NCBI GenBank assembly: GCA_016124575.1
Contig: WGNM01000005.1
Span: 84,118 to 148,117 of the forward strand
From: Cryomorphaceae bacterium
GTDB lineage: Bacteria; Bacteroidota; Bacteroidia; Flavobacteriales_D; Sanyastnellaceae
Direction of reading: 5' to 3'
DNA length: 64,000 nucleotides
Position 1 is the first letter of the stretch, and every line of letters begins with the position of its first letter. This document shows positions 14,954 through 23,904 of this stretch, in pieces. Made by a program: the position numbers and the translations under genes. The notes beneath the pieces are model-generated. The model ran no database searches. It worked only from the letters and a program-made list of their open reading frames with translations, and was not told the DNA's origin.

Positions 14954-17900
14954 ATGAAGTGGTTGTTATCGTTGGGGTTCATCTTTCTCTCTCTTTGGGC
15001 GTCTTCGCAATGCGAGGTCGATGCCGGTGAAGATGTTACCATTTGTCAAGGTGAATCGGTTGTAATTGGTGGAAACCCAACTGTTGTTCAATCCAACGGA
15101 AATCCAAACATCAGTTGGTCAGGTGGGGCTGGTAACAGCGATAACCCAACGGTGTCGCCAAATTCTACAACAACCTATACCGTTACACTCACAGGCAATG
15201 GCTGCAATGAAACAAGCAGCATCACTGTAACCGTTCTGCCTTCTCCCAACGCTAACTTTACTTTTGGACCAAACAATGCGTGTGCAGGTGCTCCTGTTAC
15301 TTTTACGAATACTTCTTCGAATTGTCCGTCTTGTACCTATAGCTGGGATTTCGACAACCCAAGCTCCGGCAGCAATTCGAGCTCGGCAAACAATCCTACC
15401 CATGTTTTTGATGCTGTTGGAAATGGTAACCAAGTCTTTAACGTTTCCCTGACCGTCACCGCTGCGAATGGCTGTACCGATACCCAAACAACTGCTGTAA
15501 CTGTGCAACAAGCGCCAAATGCGGTGCTTATTGAAGATGCAAACTTTATTCAATGTCTGGGCGTGCCGGCCTTCGATGCTTTTGTAACCGATGCGTCTAC
15601 CCCCGCCAACAATGCGTCGTACACCATTGTATGGGGAGATGGAACACCAAACTACTCTTCGTCTGCAGCGCCAAATTTTGAAATGCATACCTACAATGGG
15701 TTGGATATCTTTGATTTGACCTACACGGTTGAAGGTAACAATGGTTGCCAGACAACCGAAACCTATGTTGTAACAAACATATCGAATCCTGCAGTGGGTG
15801 CGGCAAACCCGGGTAATACGTTGCAGTGTGGACCAGTGGAATTCTGCTTCCCGCTGAGCAACTACCAAAACAACCACCCTTCAACAATTTATATATTAAA
15901 CTACGGCGATGGCTCTCCGACTCAAACGATCAACCACCCGCCGCCAACTGAGATTTGTCACGAATACTCAACGTCCTCTTGTGGCTCGGTGCCTGCGTTT
16001 TATACGTTTAGTATCGAAGCTGAAAACAACTGCCCAAATACTTCTTTGGCAACAATTTCTCCTATCCAAATAGGAACTCCTCCAATTGCTAGCTTTTCTC
16101 CTGATCAGAACCCAGGTTGCGTAAATATCCCTATTACGTTCATTAACAACTCTTTACCTGGTTACAATTTGAACTGTAGTGGGAACGTGGCGTACACGTG
16201 GGATTTTGGTGATGGATCGGCGCCGTTAGGACCTCAAATCAACGGGGGCAATGTCAGCCATACTTACACGGCTACCGGAACCTATACGGTTACACTCACT
16301 GCCGGAAACGCGGGCAGCGTGGCATCTTCATGCGGACAAACCACATTTGAATTTGATGTCTGCATTGAATCTGCCCCAACGCCAATATTTACGATGAGCC
16401 CTACTGTTGGATGTCTGCCTCTAACAAGCGCCGTAGACAATACTTCGAACAACGGGATTTCTTGTAACCTGTTCCGTTCTTGGGTGGTAAATTATATTGC
16501 CGATACGTGCACTCCAACCGGTGGAAGCTTCTCGTATCAAGGGGGGACGAATGCTGGCTCCGATGAACCGATTTTCCAGTTTACATCGCAAGGAACTTAC
16601 ATTGTGACGCTGGAAATGCAGAATGCATGCGGACTTTTCACTGATGTAGAATCGGTTACTGTAAATACTGTTCCTGAAGTTGATGTGCTGCCGTTTGCTG
16701 CAATCTGTGCCGGACAATCGGTGAGTCCTTCTGCGATAATTGATAATTGCAACTCTCCAATTCTGTCGTACGCATGGACAATGACGGGTGGAAGTCCGGC
16801 TTCTTCTGCAGCAGCATCTCCCGGTGCAGTGACTTATGCGAATCCAGGTAACAACTATACTATTTCTTTAACAGCCACCAATGAGTGCGGTCCAACTACT
16901 TCTGCAGAAAATCTGGTTGTGCAGGCTCCTCCGGTAATCAATATTTCACCTGTAGATCCCGTTATCTGCGCTGGTCAACAAATAACGCTAACTGCTTCTG
17001 GTGCAAATACGTATTCTTGGGCCGCTGGAACGGGGATAGTTTCTACTAGCGGTGGCAATGCTACGGTTGCTCCAAATACTTCGACAACTTACACGGTGAA
17101 TGGAACGAGCTCTGCTGGGTGTCCTGCTTCTCAAACAATTGATATCGACGTCAATCCGCTGCCTATCGTGGCTCCTTTAGACATCTATTCAATCTGCCAG
17201 GGTGAGTGTATAACGCTCGGATTGAACATCAGCGGTGGTTCAGCTCCATATGTTTCGTACTCATGGTCTCCTGCTACTGGTCTCGATGACCCTTCTTCTC
17301 CAACACCCACTGCTTGTCCGAATAACTCAATTACCTACACAGCAACTGTTACAGATGTGAATGGATGTGTTGGCACCATTACAGTTCCTGTTACGGTGTT
17401 CCTCCCAACGGCTGTAAATGCCGGACCAGATATTACGGTGTGCAACCAACCGGTGGGTGAGCAACTAACAGGATTTTCTCCTGCTGGTGGGGTGTGGACT
17501 GGGACGAACGTCACTAGCACAGGTCTGTTCACGCCAAGTGGCACGGGAACGTTTACCCTTACCTATACTTATACAAATGCGAATGGGTGCGTTAGCGCTG
17601 ATCAAATAATTGTAACGGTTATCGATCCGCAAATTGCAGATGCTGGTCTGGATGTCGAAATATGCGCGCTTTCGCCTGCTTTCAATTTGGTGCCCGTTAC
17701 GCCCGGTGGAACATGGTCAGGAACTGGTGTAGCTGCAAATGGTGTCTATACGCCGTCAACTGCGGGTACGTTTACGCTGACGTATACGCTTGGCGGGGGA
17801 TCGTGTTTGTCGACCGACCAGATTGAGGTGACTGTATGGCAACTTCCCGCGCCAAATGCTGGAATAGATGCCCCTATATGCGCTGGTGATAGTATTCAAT

Positions 17901-20900
17901 TGAACGGTTCGAGCATTGGCGGACTTCTGCCATATACATCTACGATATGGAACAATGCAGGTTCTCTAAGTGATGCGACCATATTCGACCCGTGGGCGTC
18001 GCCGGTTTCTACGACTTCGTATACGTTGACTGTTACCGATGCCAACAACTGTGTGGCGCAAGATGTTGTCCAAATTCAAGTGCTGGCGGCTCCAATAGTG
18101 GCGGCCGGACCGGACATAACTGTTTGCGACCAACCGATAGCTGAGGTTTTAACAGGATACTCGCCGCTAACTGGAGCAACAGGAACGGGGGAGTGGACAG
18201 GTCCTAACGTGACGACCAACGGGACATTCACTCCGAATGGATCTGGGGTTTTTACTTTATACTACACGTTTACAAACCTAGCAGGTTGCTTTAATGTCGA
18301 TTCTATTCAAGTCACCGTTGCGTCTCCTGTCAACGCGAATGCTGGACCAGATTTGGATGTCTGCTTGAATACTCCGGCTTTCAACCTCGCCGCGGGTGGG
18401 TCATGGAGCGGTACAAATGTTAGTCCTGCGGGTGTTTTCACTCCGGCATCTACGGGAACGTTTACGTTGACTTTTACGACGGGAACGGGCACTTGTCAGA
18501 CGAGTGATAATACCGATGTAACCGTCCTTGAACTTCCTACAGTAAACGCCGGGTTGGACGTCTTCATTTGTGAAGAAGATAGCATTCAACTGCAGGCTGT
18601 GGTGAATTCAACAAATGCGGGGGCCATCAATTACAACTGGGTAGGACCAGCGGTGAGTGATAGCCAAATAGCTGATCCTTTTGTCCAACCTGCTGCTAGT
18701 CAATCATACACGATCACGGTTACCGATGCCGCAGGATGCGTAAGCAGCGATGCTTTAATTGTAAACGTAAACGGATTGCCGATTGTAAACGCTGGAGCCG
18801 ATATCACGGTGTGTGATCAGCCTATAGCAGAGGTATTAACCGGTTTCTCGCCGCTCCCAGTTGGGGTTGAAATAGGTGAGTGGACGGGTACTGGTGTTTC
18901 CAATGCGAATGGAGAGTTTACATCGCCGGGCATCGGAATGTATACGTTGTACTACACGTTCGCAGATATCGCGGGATGTGTGAATGTAGACTCCATTGAA
19001 GTTACTGTAGTAGCGCCCGTAGTAGCTGATGCTGGCTTGCCACAGTCTATGTGCCTAAACAATGGTCCGTATACCCTTGTCAATTTTGTTCCCGCCAGCG
19101 GCGGGGATTGGTCAGGCGTGGGTGTGGTTGACCCAATTGGAACGTTCGATCCTTCAGTAGCCGGTGTTGGTACGTTTACCTTAACCCTAGAAAACGGTTC
19201 TGGAACGTGTTTCACGACTGATGATGTCGAAGTTACTGTCTTGCCTTTGCCTGTCATCAATGTAAGTACCGACCCTGTTTTCTGCGGCAACGATGGAATT
19301 CAACCATTGGGTGCTTTTTCGCCAACTGGTGGAATATGGGAAGGCACAGGAATCAACGATGCAGCATTGGGATTGTTCGACCCTGCGATAGGCACTGGAA
19401 CTTATCCGGTATTTTATTGGTACACAGATCCTGCAACAGGATGCGCTGATACTTCCAATGTTTCCGTTAGTGTTAGTCCGGTGCCAGTAGCCGACTTCAC
19501 GCTTGCTCCACAAGGGTGCACAAATGCTGCTGTAGATATCCAAAACCTCTCTACAGGGGCACAATCGTATCTTTGGTATTGGGGCAATGGAGATACTAAC
19601 GTTGGATTCGAGCCAAGCTATACTTATAACGCTGAAGGCTTTTTTGATGTCTCTCTCGTGGCGACAAATGCTTTTGGTTGTGTCGACAGTACGTCTTTTC
19701 AAAATGAAATAATCAATCCACCAACAGCTGACTTGACGTTGCTTCCTGCAGAAGGATGTGCGCCGCTTGTGGTAGATTTCGATAATTCATCAACCGGACA
19801 GTATCTCTCTTTCGAATGGGACTTGGATATCACAACCAGCGCAGATTCGATTCCGCCCACTCAAACCTACCAGCAAGGAAACGATGTCGTTTTCTACGAT
19901 ATTTCACTAACGGTTTCAAATTTCTGCGGCTCTCAAACAGATACAGATATCGTAACTGTCAATCCACAACCTATTGCTGGTTTCGGGACCGACTACGATG
20001 AGTTCTGCACTCCGTGGCCGGCGGAGATCAACAATATTTCAGTGGGCAATCCAGATACGTATTTGTGGGATTTTGGCGATGGTTCAACATCCACCTTGGC
20101 GGAGCCAATGGTGCATACCTTTTATACCGATACGGTGCCTACCCAATACACAATTACGCTTATCGCGACGAATGAATGTGGGGTAGACACAGCCTCTTAC
20201 ACGATCACCGTTTTGCCAAACACAGTAACAGCCTTCTTCAACACGAACGTAACTGAAGGCTGTCAGCCGCTGGTTGTCGAGTTTACCGATTTCTCCGACG
20301 GTGGCACCGTGGTGGCTTATGACTTCGGCGATGATGCAATTTCTAACAACCCCAACCCAACGCATACATTCACTGAACCAGGCGATTACATCATCTATCA
20401 GTTTGTAAATAATGGCTGTAGCTTCGACACTACCACGGCCATGGTGACGGTGTTTGCATCTCCAGTGATGGATTTTACAACCGCTGAGCCATCGGTTTGC
20501 GCCAATACAGGTGTTCAATTCATTAACCTCAGTACCGATGTAAACAACGTTATCTGGGATTTTGGTGATGGCAATACCACCGATGAAACAAACCCCATCC
20601 ATACCTATCCTGATGGTGGGGTGTATACGGTTACCTTGTCTGGAACTTCAATGTTCAATGAATGTGAAGCTTCGATTCAACAACCGTTTTCTGTTACGGC
20701 ATCGCCAGTGGCGAATATCAGTGTAGCTAGCCAAGTGGGCTGTTCGCCATTCACGGTGAACTTCAGCAATACAACAACAGGTGGCTTGTTTTATAACTGG
20801 GATTTTGGAGATGGTGAAACAGGTAACGGACAAAACGTGTCGCACACCTTCTTGAATGATACAGGCAACCCATTGGGGTATACTGTGGTTATGGTCACCG

Positions 20901-21982
20901 AGAACATCCAGTTGTGCTCCGATTCTATGATCATCGATATCGTAGTCTCTCCAACACCTGTTGCCGACTTTACTTTGAGTGAAGTTGAAAGCTGCTACGC
21001 GCCGTTTGAAATCACAACAGAGAACAACTCAGTATTCGCCAATGGCTATGAATGGTCTTTCAATCCATTCGGAACGTCGCAGTTGATTGAACCATCAATC
21101 ACGGTCGATGCAGTGGGCACTTGGAACGTCACGATGGTGGCATCAAACGCCTACGGTTGCGAAGATGCAATGACGCAACAAGTAACCATCAACCCACTTC
21201 CTGTTGCGAATTTCACGAGCAGTCAACCTTTTGGCTGCATCGATTTGCCGGTGTCGTTCACGAACCTTTCAACCGGAGCTGCAACTTACGAGTGGGATTT
21301 TGGTGATGGCGACCTTGCGGTAGCAAACAATCCTTCGCATACCTATGATGAAGATGGCTACTTCACGGTGTCTCTCATTGCTACAACCAATGCCGGCTGC
21401 GCTGATACGTTGACGTTCAATAACATGATCGCCGCTTATCCACTCCCAATTGCTAATTTCACTTATTCTCCAGATGTCGCCAATATCTACAATGCGAACA
21501 TCGCTTTCCAAGATCAATCGGTTGACCCTTATGCGTGGAACTGGAACTTCGGTGATGGTACGTATTCAAGTGATCAAAACCCTGAACACTCATACGCCGA
21601 AGCAGGTACCTATGGCATACAATTGACGGTGAACAATATATACGGCTGCGAAGACAGAGATGAGGGCATCGTAACCATTATTGATCAGTTCAATATCTAT
21701 GTTCCGAATGCGTTTACGCCTGATAACGATAACATCAACGATATCTTTAAACCGGTAATTGTCGGACGTGATCTCATTGATTTCTACGAATTCAGAATCT
21801 TCGATCGCTGGGGTGTTTTGGTTTTCGAGACCCAAGACATGGATGCTTTCTGGATGGGTGATTTCCGACAAGGTGGACAGTATTATGTGCAGTCAGATGC
21901 CTACGTGTGGCAGGTTAAAATCCGTCTGAAAGACGCTGAGAAAAGTGAATTGATTGAAGGACATGTGACGCAGGTGCGGTAG
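14954..21982 (+). CDS. Giant PKD-repeat cell-surface protein with T9SS type B (gliding-motility-associated) sorting domain
   Basis: A 2342-residue secreted protein starting at the ATG at 14954 (an upstream TTG at 14936 is less likely). Residues 1-19 are a signal peptide (cleavage near ASS-QCEV). The body is a chain of Ig-like and PKD domains; many carry the PKD signature WDFGDG (for example near residues 415, 1700, 1870 and 1940) and the phrase V-T-L-x-A-x-N-x-x-G-C. The middle part has three tandem super-repeats of 228-229 residues starting at residues 821, 1049 and 1278, each opening with AG-x-DITVC. The last 95 residues, from YVPNAFTPDNDNINDIF through FDRWGVLVFE to HVTQVR, form the type B sorting domain. 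Expected role: long surface adhesin or filament exported by T9SS. Regulated from the -7 box at 14918. Confidence 0.93.
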   Translation: MKWLLSLGFIFLSLWASSQCEVDAGEDVTICQGESVVIGGNPTVVQSNGNPNISWSGGAGNSDNPTVSPNSTTTYTVTLTGNGCNETSSITVTVLPSPNANFTFGPNNACAGAPVTFTNTSSNCPSCTYSWDFDNPSSGSNSSSANNPTHVFDAVGNGNQVFNVSLTVTAANGCTDTQTTAVTVQQAPNAVLIEDANFIQCLGVPAFDAFVTDASTPANNASYTIVWGDGTPNYSSSAAPNFEMHTYNGLDIFDLTYTVEGNNGCQTTETYVVTNISNPAVGAANPGNTLQCGPVEFCFPLSNYQNNHPSTIYILNYGDGSPTQTINHPPPTEICHEYSTSSCGSVPAFYTFSIEAENNCPNTSLATISPIQIGTPPIASFSPDQNPGCVNIPITFINNSLPGYNLNCSGNVAYTWDFGDGSAPLGPQINGGNVSHTYTATGTYTVTLTAGNAGSVASSCGQTTFEFDVCIESAPTPIFTMSPTVGCLPLTSAVDNTSNNGISCNLFRSWVVNYIADTCTPTGGSFSYQGGTNAGSDEPIFQFTSQGTYIVTLEMQNACGLFTDVESVTVNTVPEVDVLPFAAICAGQSVSPSAIIDNCNSPILSYAWTMTGGSPASSAAASPGAVTYANPGNNYTISLTATNECGPTTSAENLVVQAPPVINISPVDPVICAGQQITLTASGANTYSWAAGTGIVSTSGGNATVAPNTSTTYTVNGTSSAGCPASQTIDIDVNPLPIVAPLDIYSICQGECITLGLNISGGSAPYVSYSWSPATGLDDPSSPTPTACPNNSITYTATVTDVNGCVGTITVPVTVFLPTAVNAGPDITVCNQPVGEQLTGFSPAGGVWTGTNVTSTGLFTPSGTGTFTLTYTYTNANGCVSADQIIVTVIDPQIADAGLDVEICALSPAFNLVPVTPGGTWSGTGVAANGVYTPSTAGTFTLTYTLGGGSCLSTDQIEVTVWQLPAPNAGIDAPICAGDSIQLNGSSIGGLLPYTSTIWNNAGSLSDATIFDPWASPVSTTSYTLTVTDANNCVAQDVVQIQVLAAPIVAAGPDITVCDQPIAEVLTGYSPLTGATGTGEWTGPNVTTNGTFTPNGSGVFTLYYTFTNLAGCFNVDSIQVTVASPVNANAGPDLDVCLNTPAFNLAAGGSWSGTNVSPAGVFTPASTGTFTLTFTTGTGTCQTSDNTDVTVLELPTVNAGLDVFICEEDSIQLQAVVNSTNAGAINYNWVGPAVSDSQIADPFVQPAASQSYTITVTDAAGCVSSDALIVNVNGLPIVNAGADITVCDQPIAEVLTGFSPLPVGVEIGEWTGTGVSNANGEFTSPGIGMYTLYYTFADIAGCVNVDSIEVTVVAPVVADAGLPQSMCLNNGPYTLVNFVPASGGDWSGVGVVDPIGTFDPSVAGVGTFTLTLENGSGTCFTTDDVEVTVLPLPVINVSTDPVFCGNDGIQPLGAFSPTGGIWEGTGINDAALGLFDPAIGTGTYPVFYWYTDPATGCADTSNVSVSVSPVPVADFTLAPQGCTNAAVDIQNLSTGAQSYLWYWGNGDTNVGFEPSYTYNAEGFFDVSLVATNAFGCVDSTSFQNEIINPPTADLTLLPAEGCAPLVVDFDNSSTGQYLSFEWDLDITTSADSIPPTQTYQQGNDVVFYDISLTVSNFCGSQTDTDIVTVNPQPIAGFGTDYDEFCTPWPAEINNISVGNPDTYLWDFGDGSTSTLAEPMVHTFYTDTVPTQYTITLIATNECGVDTASYTITVLPNTVTAFFNTNVTEGCQPLVVEFTDFSDGGTVVAYDFGDDAISNNPNPTHTFTEPGDYIIYQFVNNGCSFDTTTAMVTVFASPVMDFTTAEPSVCANTGVQFINLSTDVNNVIWDFGDGNTTDETNPIHTYPDGGVYTVTLSGTSMFNECEASIQQPFSVTASPVANISVASQVGCSPFTVNFSNTTTGGLFYNWDFGDGETGNGQNVSHTFLNDTGNPLGYTVVMVTENIQLCSDSMIIDIVVSPTPVADFTLSEVESCYAPFEITTENNSVFANGYEWSFNPFGTSQLIEPSITVDAVGTWNVTMVASNAYGCEDAMTQQVTINPLPVANFTSSQPFGCIDLPVSFTNLSTGAATYEWDFGDGDLAVANNPSHTYDEDGYFTVSLIATTNAGCADTLTFNNMIAAYPLPIANFTYSPDVANIYNANIAFQDQSVDPYAWNWNFGDGTYSSDQNPEHSYAEAGTYGIQLTVNNIYGCEDRDEGIVTIIDQFNIYVPNAFTPDNDNINDIFKPVIVGRDLIDFYEFRIFDRWGVLVFETQDMDAFWMGDFRQGGQYYVQSDAYVWQVKIRLKDAEKSELIEGHVTQVR
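17414..19470 (+). repeat. Three tandem ~687-bp coding super-repeats
   Basis: Inside the giant gene, the motif encoding AG-x-DITVC-x-QP-(I/V) recurs at 17414, 18098 and 18785, giving periods of 684 and 687 bases. Each unit holds three related Ig-like subunits; the third unit is the most diverged at its end. DNA copies differ at many third positions, so the duplication is not recent. Confidence 0.75.
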
Positions 21983-22007
21983 ACTTCGGCTTGGTTTTGA
22001 TCTCAAA

Positions 22008-23456
22008 TCAATACGAGGTTTTCTTTTTCAGAGTGATGTCACCAATGTTATAAGCGTAAATTGCAGCGGGTAAGAAAGTGATTTTTAACGGGTCCGTTTT
22101 CGTGGTACCACTTTGATCTATTGATGTAACCAAAGCATATTGCAGCTCGTTCGTTCCGCAAAAATCAATCAAACTCTTTAATTGCAGTGGCTTTTCCAAG
22201 TATCGATTGCTCCATTTGATTTCTACAGCCCATAAAGGCTTCAGTTTTTGATCATCTACCAAAACGAGATCTACCTCTCCTTCTTTTCTACCATCCTTCC
22301 AACGGGCATACGTCAAGTTCATATTCTCTCGGTGCATCCATTGCGAAAGGACTGCTGTTTCAACCATATTGCCCATTTCATCGTCGGTTTCTATTATAGG
22401 CGAAAACAGCGCTGTTCTGAGTGAAGTATTAGTCAAGTATACTTTGAAGCTCGATACCCTTTTTAACCGTTTGGCATTAACATTAACCTTGTAGAGGACT
22501 TTTATTAGAAAGGCAGCTTCCAGATATTCTAGGTATTTCTTAAGTGTGTCTTTTTGAATAGCACTTTCTCTAGACATCGTTTCATAAGAAAATTCGTTGC
22601 CTGTATTGTAAGCAATGTAAGTGAAGAATCTGTTCAGCTCTTGAACGTCTTTAATGCCATATAGACTTGGTAAGTCTCTAAGTAAAACTTTGTCTACGAT
22701 GTCGTTTTTTACATACCGCCCCATGTCGCCTTGAATTTTTTCCGACAGAACGACTTCAGGATATCCGCCGAAATTTAGGTAGTGGACAAATTCCTTGTTG
22801 AAGGCTTTTATGTCGTGAGCAAGGCAATACGGGATAGACTTGTCGCCGTATTCTATTGTGCCATTGTATATTAAGTGATTCATTTTTTTCAAATGAATGT
22901 ATTCCTGAAAGGTGAGTGGAGGCAGCATGAAATCGGTAAATCGTCCTGCTCCGCTTTCTGTGCTATGCCACTTTAGTGCTGCAGCTGCTGAGCCCGATAC
23001 TATGAATTTCGTTTCAGGATACGAATCAACCAAAACTTTCAAATGGCGCTCCCAATCCTTCAAGTACTGTATTTCATCAAGAAAAATAAAACAGCCATCC
23101 AGCGTTGTCCGATTAAGCGTTTTGCTGCACAATTTGAGTATATCTTCTAAACTCAAATGGATGTATATGGGATTGTCGATGCCAACAAAGAAAATTTCCT
23201 GTGGGTTTACCTGCTCATCAATCAATTTCTGAATGCTGTGAAACAACATAACGGTTTTGCCAACACGCCTCGGCCCCATTAGCACCAAGGCCCTACGTAT
23301 CTCCTTTTCTTTCACAAATGGATAGAATACATCGAAATACAACCGCTTCTCCATGGCATTGTATAGCTCAGGTATGCGCCTACTCACCCACCATGGGTTT
23401 TCATAGTTTAGTCGCTCGAGTATTTTTTCTGTCGGAATAAAATTTATTCTTTCCAT
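22008..23456 (-). CDS. AAA+ ATPase with C-terminal DUF4143 domain
   Basis: A 482-residue cytoplasmic protein. It has a Walker A motif G61-PRRVGKT at 61-68, Walker B GCFIFLDEIQYLKDWE near 141, and a sensor-like VSGSAAAALK. The C-terminal third (from about 330) includes the DUF4143 fold, with EVDLVLVDDQKLKPLWAVEIKWSNR, an Asp-Glu-Lys arrangement like a PD-(D/E)XK nuclease remnant. Such ATPases occur in many copies in Bacteroidota and archaea and move horizontally; their function is unknown, though an antitoxin- or nuclease-like role has been suggested. The gene lies between the end of the giant PKD gene and a decayed copy of that same end (23762-23863), suggesting it arrived by insertion or that a duplicate decayed around it. 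Confidence 0.88.
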   Translation of the reverse strand: MERINFIPTEKILERLNYENPWWVSRRIPELYNAMEKRLYFDVFYPFVKEKEIRRALVLMGPRRVGKTVMLFHSIQKLIDEQVNPQEIFFVGIDNPIYIHLSLEDILKLCSKTLNRTTLDGCFIFLDEIQYLKDWERHLKVLVDSYPETKFIVSGSAAAALKWHSTESGAGRFTDFMLPPLTFQEYIHLKKMNHLIYNGTIEYGDKSIPYCLAHDIKAFNKEFVHYLNFGGYPEVVLSEKIQGDMGRYVKNDIVDKVLLRDLPSLYGIKDVQELNRFFTYIAYNTGNEFSYETMSRESAIQKDTLKKYLEYLEAAFLIKVLYKVNVNAKRLKRVSSFKVYLTNTSLRTALFSPIIETDDEMGNMVETAVLSQWMHRENMNLTYARWKDGRKEGEVDLVLVDDQKLKPLWAVEIKWSNRYLEKPLQLKSLIDFCGTNELQYALVTSIDQSGTTKTDPLKITFLPAAIYAYNIGDITLKKKTSY

Positions 23457-23473
23457 AAAATTTCTTATAAATT

Positions 23474-23481
23474 CAAAAATA
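23474..23481 (-). promoter_or_regulatory. -7 box (TATTTTTG) of the DUF4143 ATPase gene
   Basis: An exact TAnnTTTG on the minus strand, 17 bases before the ATG at 23456, at the edge of a very AT-rich stretch. Confidence 0.45.
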
Positions 23482-23761
23482 GTATAAATAAGAAGAATTA
23501 AAACAACTTAAAAATACATAATATGCATAAATAAGTGTTTTTTATAATTAATTATCTTCTATTTTGACATTTATTGAAGGAGGCGGGCTGAAGTGTCGAA
23601 CAATCTGTTTCCCGTCGTTGAGTAAATTAAGTATCTAGCTTGTTTTAATATATGATTGGCCCGGCAGACTAAGGATCATCCCCGTATTTCCATTTGCCTA
23701 GTTGATGAAAACATGGCTTATCGGCAAATGAATCACAATATAGCTAGGCCACTTCACTATA
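23482..23761. other. AT-rich gene-free gap with one inverted repeat
   Basis: Together with the next entry this is the only gene-free stretch over 300 bases (23457-23904). The left part is strongly AT-rich. An inverted repeat CATTTGCC (23691-23698) / GGCAAATG (23723-23730) with a 24-base loop is present. No open frame, RNA gene or transposase remnant is recognised in it. Confidence 0.55.
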
Positions 23762-23863
23762 CGTCTTAAATACGCTGAGAAAAACGAATTGGTAGAAAGA
23801 GATGTGACGCAGGTACGGTAAGGGAGTGTCAGCAGAACCGACTGTGATCGCAATACGAGGGTT
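23762..23863 (+). pseudogene. Remnant of the 3' end of a T9SS type B gene (copy of the end of the giant PKD gene)
   Basis: Bases 23762-23820 match 21924-21982 of the giant gene at about 50 of 59 positions with no gap, and translate to RLKYAEKNELVERDVTQVR before a TAA, against RLKDAEKSELIEGHVTQVR in the intact gene. The bases after the stop also share TGATC and CAATACGAGG with the sequence after the intact gene. Upstream the frame is broken by a TAG and resemblance fades. It is a relic of a duplicated or displaced C-terminal sorting domain, not a functional gene. Confidence 0.8.
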
Positions 23864-23904
23864 GGTTCATGCGCTTTCTGAATCGAAGCTGGAATTGTCC
23901 TTTG

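Noticed and set aside
15119-15877. A 252-codon minus-strand open frame inside the giant gene
   Set aside because: Antisense of PKD-coding DNA; composition rich in Arg, Ile and Cys without any known motif.
17414-19470. Regularly spaced repeats that could suggest a CRISPR-like array
   Set aside because: The units are about 687 bases long, coding and diverged at third positions; they are protein domain repeats.
22008-23456. DUF4143 ATPase as a toxin-antitoxin or defence system core
   Set aside because: No partner gene (toxin, nuclease, other defence gene) lies beside it; it is flanked by a cargo gene end, its relic and mutS2.
23457-23904. Insertion sequence or attachment site in the AT-rich gap
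   Set aside because: No transposase fragment, terminal inverted repeats with target duplications, or tRNA end was found; only one 8-bp inverted repeat and the 3'-end relic.
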